From Pseudoteredinibacter isoporae_A (lineage in GTDB: Bacteria > Pseudomonadota > Gammaproteobacteria > Pseudomonadales > Cellvibrionaceae): a stretch of 64,000 bases of DNA. The notes beneath the pieces were generated by a model. That model was not told where the DNA came from. It did no database searches and saw only the letters and a list, made by a program, of their open reading frames with translations. Location: NCBI RefSeq assembly GCF_040372805.1, contig NZ_BAABWJ010000008.1:1-64000 (forward strand), written 5' to 3'. Made by a program: the position numbers and the translations under genes. Positions 8,665 through 17,222 of the stretch are shown here, piece by piece (within the stretch, counting starts at the first letter, position 1; each line of letters opens with the position of its first letter).

Positions 8665-9984
8665 TCAGTGCTTCTCAGGTAAGACCAAAATGACCCTAAA
8701 GTCATTCACGTTGGTGTAGGTCGGCCCGCACAGCAATAGCCCACCAAAGCGTTTAAAAAAGCCATAGCTGTCATTGTTCTGAAGGTATTGCTGGGCTTCG
8801 GTTTTATTCTGAGCGAGCGTCTGAGGGCCGATTAGGGCGCCTGCATTGTCGCCACAGCCATCAATCCCATCGGTGTCAGCAGCCAAACCATAGATTCCGC
8901 TCTGGCCATCAAGGGCCAAGGCCAGGGCAAGCGCGTATTCGGTATTGGGGCCACCGCGCCCGTTGCCTTGGACATCCACTGTTGCTTCTCCGCCTGACAA
9001 AATCAGTTGAGGCTTTTGTGGGCGGCAAGCGGCGATGTTCAATGCCACCTGTGCATGTTCTCGAGCTAGATCTTGGGCGTCATCTTCCAGTTCGGAGCCG
9101 AGGTAATGCAGTTCAATATGAGAATGCTCTAGCTGGAATATTTGAGTAAATTCAGCAAAAGCCTGAGCAGGGCTGAGTAGAATATCGAAGTGGTTGTCAG
9201 CGAAACATGGATCGCCGGGTTTGGGGGTTTCGTTATGAGCATTGGACAAGTACTTCGCTACGCTGTCAGGAAGTTCGATGTTGAAGCGTTTCAAGATATC
9301 CAGAGCCTGAGCCTGGTGGCTTGGATCAGCGACAGTGGGGCCGGATGCAATGACATCGGCTTTGTCCCCCACCACATCCGATATCGCATATGTGTTCACT
9401 GTGGCAGGGTAGGCCAGTTTGGCCAACTGCCCGCCTTTTACATAGGAAATGTGTTTGCGTACACAGTTAATGTCTTCGATATTTGCACCGCTTAGCAGGA
9501 GTGCCTGACAAATGTGTCGTTTTTCTTCTGGCGCGATTCCACTCGCGGGATAACTGAATAACGAAGAGCCGCCACCGGAAAGCAGGCAGATTAATTGATC
9601 GTCTTTTTGCAAGCGTTGCGTTGCGTTGATGATGCTTTGAGCTGCGACCAATGAGCCTTGGTCGGGAAGTGGGTGAGCGGCAAAAAAAGTACGAAAGTGT
9701 TGGCAGTTGTTGTGTTCCCCTTGGCGGCAAAGCAATATTCCTTGCGCAGGAAACTCGCCATCAAAGCGTTTTAGTAGCTGTGTCTCACAGGCCTCTGCCA
9801 GTTGTACGGCGGCTTTCCCTATAGCGAGAATCAGTGTCTTTCCATGAGTTGAAATTGGCAGCTGAGGCAGGCGGTCCTCAAGCTGGCAACCTTGAATAAA
9901 ACGGTTGAACAGTGATTCCAAAAAAAGGTCGGTTTGATCCATAAGAGCGAATACATTGGTCGAGGTGAGTGACCAATGTACCAC
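8665..9984 (-). CDS. Glycerate 2-kinase (GckA/TtuD, MOFRL family)
   Basis: About 425-439 residues of the DUF4147/MOFRL glycerate kinase family, which phosphorylates D-glycerate to 2-phosphoglycerate in glyoxylate, tartrate or serine-cycle metabolism. Conserved segments are LAIGKAAVQLAEAC, LISGGGSSLFSYP-like (LLSGGGSSL), KHISYVKGGQLAKLAYPA, SDVVGD, and the C-terminal MOFRL-type region LSGGEATVDVQGNGRGGPNTEYAL with GLAADTDGIDGCGDNAGA. The longest frame starts at GTG 9984, three bases after the upstream stop; ATG 9942 (MDQTDLF) is an alternative with a weak ribosome site. It forms a tight pair with the upstream flavin hydroxylase. Confidence 0.9.
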   Translation of the reverse strand: MVHWSLTSTNVFALMDQTDLFLESLFNRFIQGCQLEDRLPQLPISTHGKTLILAIGKAAVQLAEACETQLLKRFDGEFPAQGILLCRQGEHNNCQHFRTFFAAHPLPDQGSLVAAQSIINATQRLQKDDQLICLLSGGGSSLFSYPASGIAPEEKRHICQALLLSGANIEDINCVRKHISYVKGGQLAKLAYPATVNTYAISDVVGDKADVIASGPTVADPSHQAQALDILKRFNIELPDSVAKYLSNAHNETPKPGDPCFADNHFDILLSPAQAFAEFTQIFQLEHSHIELHYLGSELEDDAQDLAREHAQVALNIAACRPQKPQLILSGGEATVDVQGNGRGGPNTEYALALALALDGQSGIYGLAADTDGIDGCGDNAGALIGPQTLAQNKTEAQQYLQNNDSYGFFKRFGGLLLCGPTYTNVNDFRVILVLPEKH

Positions 9985-9987
9985 AGA

Positions 9988-11202
9988 TTACAGAAACCCT
10001 TGTGATTCGGCGTGACGAGTTAGGCGATGGCTAATCAATTTTTTAAAAGGACCAATGTGTGATGCCAACCCCAGTGCAGTTTTGCGTAGAATTTTAGCGC
10101 TTTGTCGTTCATCGTTGAACAGTTTTACGATCAAGTTGGTTGCCTCATAGATGGGCTTGGCCATCAGTTGGTGTTCGAGTGCATAGGATTTTAACACCCG
10201 TGGGTGAGCAATATTTCGCTGGTGTTTCTGAGCACGCTTAATATGTTTGGATAATATCTGGGCCGAGTGCAAACCCAAATTGAATCCATGTGCAGTGACG
10301 GGGTGCATGCCCACAGCGGCATCGCCTACTAATGCAAAACTTGACGACACAAAGTGATCGGCATAACTGCCAATTAATGGGTAGAAATAACGCTCTGAAG
10401 CCAAGGTCATATTACCGAGGCGTCCGTTGAGCATATTCATTGCGACATGGGTGAACGCTTGGGCATCCAGCTGCCGAAGCTCTTGCGCTTTTGCAGCATT
10501 CACGGTAATTACAATAGACGATTCATTTGGTCCTAGAGGCAGAATTGCGCAGGTATGGCCGTAATGAAAACACTCTTGAGCCGTGTGTTGATGATCCACT
10601 TCGTGTCGCATATTGCAAACTATCATTGTGCGGCCATAGTCTTTCATGCGTGCACCAATGCCCATCATTTTTCGGGTGCTGGAAAAACGACTGTCGGCAG
10701 CAACCAACAGACGACAACTCAATGTATTGTTTTCTGGGAGAATAAGTTGCACGCCATGCGATTGGGGCTCGACGGATTGCAATTCGGTGTTGGTGAACAG
10801 CTCAATGTTGCCTGAAGTGGATGCTTGTTCGAAAAGGCTTTTTCGCAAACGATGATTGGCAATTAAATAGCCCAGAGGTTCATCGGTAGGGTGTGGCTGT
10901 CGAAATTCCAATGCCAGGGGGGAGTGGCCATTTTCTACTCTGGCTTCGTTCAGAGGGTGAATGTGCTGTTCTTCGATGCGTGACCAAGCGCCCATGCCTT
11001 GCAATAGCTCTTTGGATGCATGATTCAGCGCGATGTCCCGACCATCCATTTGAGGTTGTGCCAATTGCTCGTGACTGAGAGTGTCAATGAGTGTAATTTT
11101 CAAACCGGTATCAGCCAGCATGCAGGCGAGGCTAAGGCCCGTAGGCCCGGCGCCCACAATGGCTATATCCGATTGCGGTGTGGCTCGTGAGTGTGTGCTC
11201 AT
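9988..11202 (-). CDS. FAD-dependent hydroxylase of the UbiH/UbiF/UbiM/VisC family
   Basis: About 404 residues from ATG 11202 (MSTHSRAT); longer in-frame starts up to 11277 would add an unusual leader. The N-terminal Rossmann FAD motif is VGAGPTGLSLA. The second FAD motif is ALVGDAAVGMHPVTAHGFNLGL near the C-terminus, and the ADSRFSSTR segment is also conserved. The family hydroxylates the ubiquinone ring. The MHPVTAHGFNLGL wording resembles UbiM-type hydroxylases more than UbiH (which I recall as HPIAGQGFNLG), but this rests on memory of the families. Its stop lies 3 bp from the glycerate kinase start, suggesting translational coupling of two functionally unrelated genes. Confidence 0.8.
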   Translation of the reverse strand: MSTHSRATPQSDIAIVGAGPTGLSLACMLADTGLKITLIDTLSHEQLAQPQMDGRDIALNHASKELLQGMGAWSRIEEQHIHPLNEARVENGHSPLALEFRQPHPTDEPLGYLIANHRLRKSLFEQASTSGNIELFTNTELQSVEPQSHGVQLILPENNTLSCRLLVAADSRFSSTRKMMGIGARMKDYGRTMIVCNMRHEVDHQHTAQECFHYGHTCAILPLGPNESSIVITVNAAKAQELRQLDAQAFTHVAMNMLNGRLGNMTLASERYFYPLIGSYADHFVSSSFALVGDAAVGMHPVTAHGFNLGLHSAQILSKHIKRAQKHQRNIAHPRVLKSYALEHQLMAKPIYEATNLIVKLFNDERQSAKILRKTALGLASHIGPFKKLISHRLTRHAESQGFL

Positions 11203-11683
11203 GATTTGCCTTATGAGTGGCATTGGAGAGGAAAGACAGTAGCACAAGCTGTTGCTCCCGGAGCTGACCGGAATCAAAAGAATCGGCGTTGTTACTTCAG
11301 TGGAGAGAATGAGAGGCGCAAGTTTATGTATTGTATAAAGCGAGGTTTATGGAGTTGTGTGCTGAGTGTAATGCGATGGAAAATGAAGTGGGCCAGCGAG
11401 CGCTAGCCCGAATCCTTTCCCTAAAACCCGATCCAATCCTAATCCCTGATCGTTATGATCTTCCCTGCAGCCTTCCTTGTGTACGCTTCCCTTAACCCTG
11501 CTTGGTTGTCTGTGGGCTTCCTAGCCACATTTGCCCGCTGGCTTCACTGCCGGCTGCAAACGCATGTGAATTGTAGGGGCTTGGGGCGAGTTGATGCAAG
11601 CGTCATTGGTCGCTATAGGCTAGCGAAATGGAATGGTTTTTAAAGCCAAAATTTAATGGAAAAGAACCAGTTTCCAATTAAGG
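11203..11683. other. Gene-free stretch between the hydroxylase and the NrdB-linked small gene
   Basis: About 480 bp. It must hold the promoter of the minus-strand hydroxylase/glycerate kinase pair. The short plus-strand frames here show no recognisable protein motif or good ribosome site. I see no clear operator. Confidence 0.5.
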
Positions 11684-11911
11684 TTAGTGCAGGGTTCGCT
11701 TCTGATTTGAATTCGATTCGGTATGTTGAGCGCGACTCGCAGCCTCAGCTTTGGGGGGCACAGTTGGTTTTGTTGATGGTGCAGCGTGTTGGTTCTGATC
11801 CAAACTCATCTTGAGTCGACGTACCAGACCATTCATCACTTCAAGGGTTTGAGCAAGTTGGTCCAAGGCCATCAGTGTGGCTTCGCGTTGACTGTTTTTG
11901 TCGTTGCTCAT
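11684..11911 (-). CDS. Small protein of unknown function downstream of nrdB
   Basis: 75 residues from ATG 11911 (MSNDKNSQREATLMALDQ), preceded by AAGGAA at good spacing. The N-terminal half is a predicted amphipathic helix or short coiled coil (ATLMALDQLAQTLEVMNGLV). The C-terminal half is low-complexity, rich in Pro, Ala, Ser, Gln and His. No signal peptide or membrane segment. It follows nrdB on the same strand with a terminator-like hairpin in between, so it may get read-through transcription. I do not recognise the family. Confidence 0.65.
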   Translation of the reverse strand: MSNDKNSQREATLMALDQLAQTLEVMNGLVRRLKMSLDQNQHAAPSTKPTVPPKAEAASRAQHTESNSNQKRTLH

Positions 11912-11952
11912 ACTGAATTCCTTGCATTGAACGGTCGTGAAGTAAAAAGATA

Positions 11953-11980
11953 AGTGGCTCGGCTTAATGCCGGAGCCACT
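11953..11980 (-). terminator. Terminator after nrdB (minus strand)
   Basis: AGTGGCTC (11953-11960) pairs with GAGCCACT (11973-11980) with an inner GGC/GCC stem. On the minus strand it is followed by TATCTTTTT. Confidence 0.7.
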
Positions 11981-11990
11981 GTCTGATTGA

Positions 11991-13214
11991 TCAGTCCCAG
12001 GAGAGGGCGCCGGCCTGCTGGTACTCGGTGACTTTGGTTTCAAAGAAATTTTTCTCTTTGCGCAGGTCCATGATTTCGCTCATCCATGGGAATGGGTTTT
12101 CAATGCCTTTCCACAATTCTTTCAGGCCCAACTGGGTCAAGCGTCGATTGCCAATAAACTTGAGGTATTGCTCAATCATGTTGGCATTCATACCCAATAC
12201 GCCGCGTGGAATCATATCGCGAGCGAATTCGCATTCCAGCATAACGGCTTCAGCAATCAGGCGAGTTGAAAGATCCTGCATGTCTTGGTCCCACAAATGT
12301 GGGTTTTCGATTTTGATCTGGTTGATCAGATCGATACCGAAGTTCAGGTGCATGGATTCGTCACGTAAAATATATTGGAACTGTTCGGCAACGCCCGTCA
12401 TTTTATTTTGACGACCCATTTGCAGAATGGCCGCGAAACCACAGTAGAAGAAAATACCTTCAGCTCCGACGTAGTAGCTGATCAGGTTTTTCAAAAACTC
12501 TTTGTCAGCTTCTGGAGTACCGGTGGCAAAGTCAGGTTTGTTAATGACTTCAGTGTGCTTCAGGCTCCAGGCGGCTTTACGGGCAACGGAGGGCTGTTCA
12601 CGGTACATGTTCCAAATTTCACCGTCATCCATTGCCAAGGATTCGATGCAGTACTGGTAGGCATGGGCGTGGATCAGTTCTTCACGGAATTGTAGGCCGA
12701 TGTAGAAGCGACACTCTGGTGCGGTAATGTGCTTGTAGATCGACAGCAACAGATTATTGGCGACCACGGTGTCGGCGGTGGCAAAATAACCGAGACCCAT
12801 TTTTACAATACGGCGCTCATCTTCGCTCAGACCGTTCGGGTCTTTCCACAATGCCAAATCGGCCGCCATAGAAATTTCCTGGGGCATCCAGTGGTTTTGC
12901 GAACCGTCCAGGTATTTTTGCCAGGCCCAATCGTATTTGATGGGGACAACCTGATTGACATCGCTGGTGGCGTTGATGATGCGCTTATCTTCGGCGCGCA
13001 CACGAGCACCCGTCATCTCGAGATCTTTTAAACCGGCAGTAATTTCGTCGGCATCAAGATCGACACCGTTAAAAATATCGCTGGCTGCTGAAACCGTATT
13101 GCCGGCAGGGGGTTCAGTAACTGCAGGTGCTGCAGTACTGGGGGCCGCAGGTGCGGCTACGGTCGGATTAGTTGGCGTGTTGGCGTCTTCGCTGTAATCA
13201 TCCCAACTTAACAT
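11991..13214 (-). CDS. nrdB: Class Ia ribonucleotide reductase, beta subunit
   Basis: Small subunit that houses the diiron-tyrosyl radical cofactor used by NrdA. 407 residues from ATG 13214 (MLSWDDYSED); AAAGGATC lies 5-12 nt upstream, so the longer frame to 13301 is not used. An Ala/Pro/Thr-rich linker (about residues 15-45) precedes the R2 core, as in Pseudomonas NrdB. Core segments include the iron ligands in QFREELIHAHAYQYCIE and ILRDESMHLNFG and the C-terminal FFETKVTEYQQAGALSWD tail, which docks on NrdA. It is downstream of nrdA on the same strand, 185 bp apart, with a hairpin between them. Confidence 0.97.
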   Translation of the reverse strand: MLSWDDYSEDANTPTNPTVAAPAAPSTAAPAVTEPPAGNTVSAASDIFNGVDLDADEITAGLKDLEMTGARVRAEDKRIINATSDVNQVVPIKYDWAWQKYLDGSQNHWMPQEISMAADLALWKDPNGLSEDERRIVKMGLGYFATADTVVANNLLLSIYKHITAPECRFYIGLQFREELIHAHAYQYCIESLAMDDGEIWNMYREQPSVARKAAWSLKHTEVINKPDFATGTPEADKEFLKNLISYYVGAEGIFFYCGFAAILQMGRQNKMTGVAEQFQYILRDESMHLNFGIDLINQIKIENPHLWDQDMQDLSTRLIAEAVMLECEFARDMIPRGVLGMNANMIEQYLKFIGNRRLTQLGLKELWKGIENPFPWMSEIMDLRKEKNFFETKVTEYQQAGALSWD

Positions 13215-13354
13215 AGAGTGATCCTTTAATGCTTGTATGTGCTCGTGTGGTCTTGTGTAAATGCGATCTTTTATATAGCGCTTGAGCTCTAAATCAGCCA
13301 ATGGTGGTCATTGTTTCTTGTCGAACACAATGATCGCTGCGCTTGAAAGGTCTT

Positions 13355-13380
13355 GGGTAGGGGCCTTACGGCCCCTACCC
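13355..13380 (-). terminator. Strong hairpin between nrdA and nrdB
   Basis: A perfect 11-bp stem, GGGTAGGGGCC (13355-13365) with GGCCCCTACCC (13370-13380), and a TTAC loop. No T-run follows on the minus strand, so it may be an attenuating or mRNA-stabilising hairpin rather than a full terminator. Confidence 0.6.
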
Positions 13381-13399
13381 AGACGCTCTCCCCCAAAAC

Positions 13400-16282
13400 T
13401 TATTGGCAAGCCTCGCAATCTGGATCGTCCAGGGAGCAGGCTTTTGGTACTTCGGCTGGTCCGGCTGCAGCTGCAGGCTCAGAAACAGCGGCGGAAACCG
13501 CATTCATAGTGCCAGTGTCGATGGTGGACTTCTCGGCGCTGGTTGCTGCCAGAGCGCGCAAGTAATAGGTCGTTTTCAATCCGCTGAACCAAGCCATGCG
13601 GTAAGTGATATCGAGTTTTTTACCGTTTGCTTCAGCGATATACAGGTTTAAGCTCTGAGCCTGGTCGATCCATTTTTGGCGACGACTAGCCGCTTCAACA
13701 ATCCAGCGTGGCTCGACTTCAAATGCGGTGGCGTACTTGGCTTTCAGATCGGCCGGGATGCGATCGATCTTCTGTACCGAACCTTCGTAGTATTTCAGAT
13801 CATTGGTCATCACCTGATCCCAGAGGCCGCGTTCTTTCAGTTCGCGTACCAAGAATGGGTTTACCACAGTAAATTCACCGGACAAGTTCGACTTTACGTA
13901 CAGGTTCTGATACGTCGGCTCGATTGACTGGGATACGCCGGTAATATTGGCGATGGTTGCAGTGGGTGCAATGGCCATGACGTTAGAGTTGCGCATGCCT
14001 TGCGCTTTAATTTTCTGGCGCAGGCCGTCCCAGTCCAAGGTCTGGCTGCGATCCATTTGCAGATATTTTTCGCCACGGTGTTGAGCCAGTAGTTCGATAG
14101 AATCGATTGGCAAAGTGCCCTGGCTCCAGAGTGAACCGTCAAATGTGGAGTAAGCACCACGTTCGGTGGCCAGATCACTGGAGGCTGAAATCGCGAAATA
14201 GCTGATGGCTTCCATAGAACGGTCTGCAAACTCAACCGCTTCTTTTGAGCCGTAGGCGATGCCTTGCTTGTACAGTGCATCCTGGAAGCCCATCAGGCCT
14301 AAACCAACAGGACGGTGACGCATATTGGAAGTGCGCGCCGTTTCCACTGAGTAGTAGTTAATGTCGATCACATTATCCAGCATGCGAACCGCAGTATCGA
14401 TAGTGCTCTTCAGTTTGTCGGTGTCCAGTTTACCGTCAACAATGTGTTGAGCCAGGTTAACAGAACCCAGGTTACATACGGCAATTTCTTCGTTTGGTTT
14501 GGTGTTCAGGGTGATCTCTGTACACAAGTTGGAAGAGTGCACCACCCCAGCGTGTTGCTGAGGGCTGCGCAGGTTACAGCTGTCTTTAAAAGTGATCCAT
14601 GGGTGGCCGGTTTCAAACAACATGCCCAGCATCTTGCGCCACAGATCTTCCGCTTTTACTTTGCGGAACAGTTTGATTTCACCGCGCTCTGCCATCGCTT
14701 CGTATTCGGTGTAACGCTCTTCGAACGCCGTACCGTAAATATCGTGCAGATCGGGTACATCATTTGGTGAGAACAGAGTCCACTCCTGACCTTCAAACAC
14801 GCGCTTCATAAACAGATCGGGCACCCAGTTGGCGGTGTTCATGTCGTGGGTGCGGCGGCGGTCATCACCGGTATTTTTACGCAGTTCGACAAACTCTTCG
14901 ATGTCCAAGTGCCAGGTTTCCAGATAAGCACAGACAGCGCCTTTACGCTTGCCACCCTGATTCACCGCTACAGCGGTATCGTTGGCAACTTTCAGGAAAG
15001 GAACAACGCCTTGGGATTTACCGTTGGTGCCTTTAATGTAAGCACCCAGTGAGCGAACCGGAGTCCAGTCATTGCCCAGACCACCAGCCCATTTGGATAG
15101 CATGGCGTTGTCCTGCATCGCCCCGTAAATACCATGCAGATCATCGGGAACCGAGGTGAGGTAGCAAGAAGAAAGTTGAGGGCGCAGGGTGCCAGCATTA
15201 AACAGAGTTGGTGTGGAACTCATGTAGTCAAAGGAAGACAGCAGGCGATAGAACTCAATAGCGCGCTCGTTTTTGTTTTCTTCTTCGACAGCCAGACCCA
15301 TAGCAACACGCATGAAGAAGATCTGAGGCAGTTCAATGCGAGTGCCTTCCGTATGAATAAAGTAGCGGTCATACAAGGTTTGCAGGCCGAGGTAAGTAAA
15401 TTGCGCATCGCGACTTGCGTCCAGTGCTTCCCCTAAAAGATCCAAGTCAAAGTCGCGCAGGGTAGGGGACAGCAAATCGAGCTCAATACCTTTGTCGATA
15501 TAGGCGGGCAGGGCTTTTGCATAGAGTTCAGCCATATCAGCTTGCGTAGCAGATTCGGCGACATTCAGGTAAGACAGAGCTTCGCTGCGCAGTTTGTCCA
15601 GAAGCAGGCGAGCTGTGGCGAAGCTGTAATTCGGTTCCTGTTCTACCAGAGTACGGGCGGTGATGACCAGTGAGGTATTAACATCATCCAGAGAAACGCC
15701 GTCGTATAGGTTACGCATGGCCTCATCGAGAATGACCTTGGGCTCAACTTCTTCCAGACCAGCGCAGGCATCATTAACGATGGTGCGAATACGGGCGATG
15801 TTTAGAGACTCACTCTCGCCCTTGGCATTGATAACGCGAATGGCAGGGTAATCCGGATCAGCTTCTGGTTCGGCCTTGTCACCGCGCAAGCGAGCATGCT
15901 CTTCGCGGTACAGCACATAGTCACGGGCAACTTTCTGTTCGCCGGAGCGCATCAGGGCCAGCTCCACCTGATCCTGAATATCTTCAATATGCATCGTGCC
16001 ACCGGAAGGCATACGACGTTTAAAAGTAGCACTGACTTGATGGGTCAAACTGGAAACGGTTTCGTGGATACGCGAAGACGCAGCTGCAGTGCCGCCTTCA
16101 ACGGCCAGAAAGGCTTTGGTCATGGCGACAGCAATTTTGCTGTCGTCATAGGGCACAACAGTACCATTGCGTTTGATGACCCGTAATTGTCCTGGGGCCG
16201 TCGCCGAAACGGTCGAGCTGCTCGACTCCGTAGGTGCCGGAGCGGCTTGGCTGGATTCGTTTACTGAAGTGTCAGTTTGCAT
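13400..16282 (-). CDS. nrdA: Class Ia ribonucleotide reductase, alpha subunit
   Basis: Catalytic subunit reducing NDPs to dNDPs. 960 residues, longer than E. coli NrdA (about 761) because it has two N-terminal ATP-cone-like regions: residues about 33-135 (RVIKRNGTVVPYDDSKIAVA) and about 147-235 (AIRVINAKGESESLNIARIR). This matches the Pseudomonas aeruginosa layout. The core shows SSCYLTSVPDD (active-site Cys), the NLCTEITLNT loop with the catalytic Cys-Glu pair, TYYLRALAATSAEKS with the radical-transfer tyrosines, and the C-terminal redox pair in CSLDDPDCEACQ. CGGAGAAC precedes ATG 16282. Control is probably by NrdR (boxes at 16899-16945) and perhaps DnaA. Confidence 0.97.
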   Translation of the reverse strand: MQTDTSVNESSQAAPAPTESSSSTVSATAPGQLRVIKRNGTVVPYDDSKIAVAMTKAFLAVEGGTAAASSRIHETVSSLTHQVSATFKRRMPSGGTMHIEDIQDQVELALMRSGEQKVARDYVLYREEHARLRGDKAEPEADPDYPAIRVINAKGESESLNIARIRTIVNDACAGLEEVEPKVILDEAMRNLYDGVSLDDVNTSLVITARTLVEQEPNYSFATARLLLDKLRSEALSYLNVAESATQADMAELYAKALPAYIDKGIELDLLSPTLRDFDLDLLGEALDASRDAQFTYLGLQTLYDRYFIHTEGTRIELPQIFFMRVAMGLAVEEENKNERAIEFYRLLSSFDYMSSTPTLFNAGTLRPQLSSCYLTSVPDDLHGIYGAMQDNAMLSKWAGGLGNDWTPVRSLGAYIKGTNGKSQGVVPFLKVANDTAVAVNQGGKRKGAVCAYLETWHLDIEEFVELRKNTGDDRRRTHDMNTANWVPDLFMKRVFEGQEWTLFSPNDVPDLHDIYGTAFEERYTEYEAMAERGEIKLFRKVKAEDLWRKMLGMLFETGHPWITFKDSCNLRSPQQHAGVVHSSNLCTEITLNTKPNEEIAVCNLGSVNLAQHIVDGKLDTDKLKSTIDTAVRMLDNVIDINYYSVETARTSNMRHRPVGLGLMGFQDALYKQGIAYGSKEAVEFADRSMEAISYFAISASSDLATERGAYSTFDGSLWSQGTLPIDSIELLAQHRGEKYLQMDRSQTLDWDGLRQKIKAQGMRNSNVMAIAPTATIANITGVSQSIEPTYQNLYVKSNLSGEFTVVNPFLVRELKERGLWDQVMTNDLKYYEGSVQKIDRIPADLKAKYATAFEVEPRWIVEAASRRQKWIDQAQSLNLYIAEANGKKLDITYRMAWFSGLKTTYYLRALAATSAEKSTIDTGTMNAVSAAVSEPAAAAGPAEVPKACSLDDPDCEACQ

Positions 16283-16898
16283 TTAGTTCTCCGCGATAAA
16301 GCTGCAAATTCTTGTTTGAAATTCTGGCCATTCTTTTTAGTGTGGGAATGGGCTACCACAGCATAAACTGCCAAAGCTGACTGGCAGCTTACTGTCCAAA
16401 TTGTCTGGTATTTTTTTGATCGACAGATCAAAACGCTCTGAGTAAAAGCGTGGTTTGGTACCGGGCTGGTGACGGTCGTTCCACGACCATAGAGTTTGAA
16501 CAACAGAAAAGGTGGCTCTCCAGAACGTCCTGTACTGTCGATTAGCCTGTCCATGTAAGAATAAGCTTGCCAAGCTGTTCATTGATTCTGTACTACCCCT
16601 GACCCTTCCATTTGCCAACACACGTGGTGTGCTGTGCGGTTATATGCATTTGCTCTATTGTTTATGCTCACATCGGATACTGATGGTGATCAATATGAAT
16701 CACGAATGTGGGCACACCTCGGTTTATACCGAGTAAAGCCTTTACGTCTTTCCTTAACGTTGCTAATCCTGGTTATTATTCCGCTAGAGTCGTGTTTCAC
16801 CAGATCCGAGCTTTCCTTCCGAACTCGTCTCCAGCCCTGATCACAGCGAGGTTTGTGATAATTACACTTGTGCTTTGTAGGGCTATGAAACACTAAAA

Positions 16899-16945
16899 CC
16901 CCTACATCTAGGGGCTCAACGATCAATACACACAAGATAATGCGC
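16899..16945 (-). promoter_or_regulatory. Candidate tandem NrdR boxes
   Basis: Box 1 is the perfect palindrome CCCCTACATCTAGGGG (16899-16914). Box 2 is ACACAAGATAATGCGC (16930-16945). Their starts are 31 bp apart, about three helical turns, which is the spacing known for paired NrdR boxes (consensus near ACACWATATWTWGTGT). The location upstream of nrdAB supports the call. Confidence 0.6.
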
Positions 16946-16984
16946 TTGGCTCTGAAAAGCAATAGAAAGATTTTGGGGGTATGT

Positions 16985-16993
16985 TGTGGATAA
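16985..16993 (-). promoter_or_regulatory. DnaA box
   Basis: TGTGGATAA is the exact complement of the DnaA consensus TTATCCACA. DnaA regulates nrdAB in E. coli, so a regulatory role here is plausible. A single site does not make an origin. Confidence 0.5.
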
Positions 16994-17222
16994 GTTGTGA
17001 TTTGATGACCGCGTCAGTGATTGCTAATCTCTCGGCCTAAGTAGCCCTAAGGGCTGCCAAGGGGGATGGCTTTATCCCGGGCTGGGGAAAAAATTTATAC
17101 TTTCTCGGTATGAATTTTTGAAAATTTATAATGAAATCTTTGTTTATTCCAAAGCTGTCATTTGAACAAACATTGGCGCCGATAAACCTGTCGCGAAAGT
17201 CCGCGAAACAGCCTTGAATCTT

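Larger units (their letters stand above)
16283..17222. other. Long gene-free region upstream of nrdA
   Basis: About 940 bp. No recognisable protein is encoded; the short frames lack motifs. It holds likely NrdR boxes and a DnaA box 617-711 bp before nrdA, and an AT-rich tract (about 17085-17170). Between the boxes and nrdA it has hairpins TTTTGATC/GATCAAAA (16414-16433), GGTCGT/ACGACC (16474-16488) and CTCGGT/ACCGAG (16718-16733). If the promoter lies at the boxes, nrdA has a leader of about 600 nt. Confidence 0.5.

Noticed and set aside
16512..16840. Short plus-strand frames in the nrdA upstream region
   Set aside because: No motif and poor start context; they overlap each other and likely leader RNA.
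16985..16993. Replication origin near nrdA
   Set aside because: Only one clear DnaA box, no AT-rich unwinding cluster with further boxes and no dnaA or gidA nearby.
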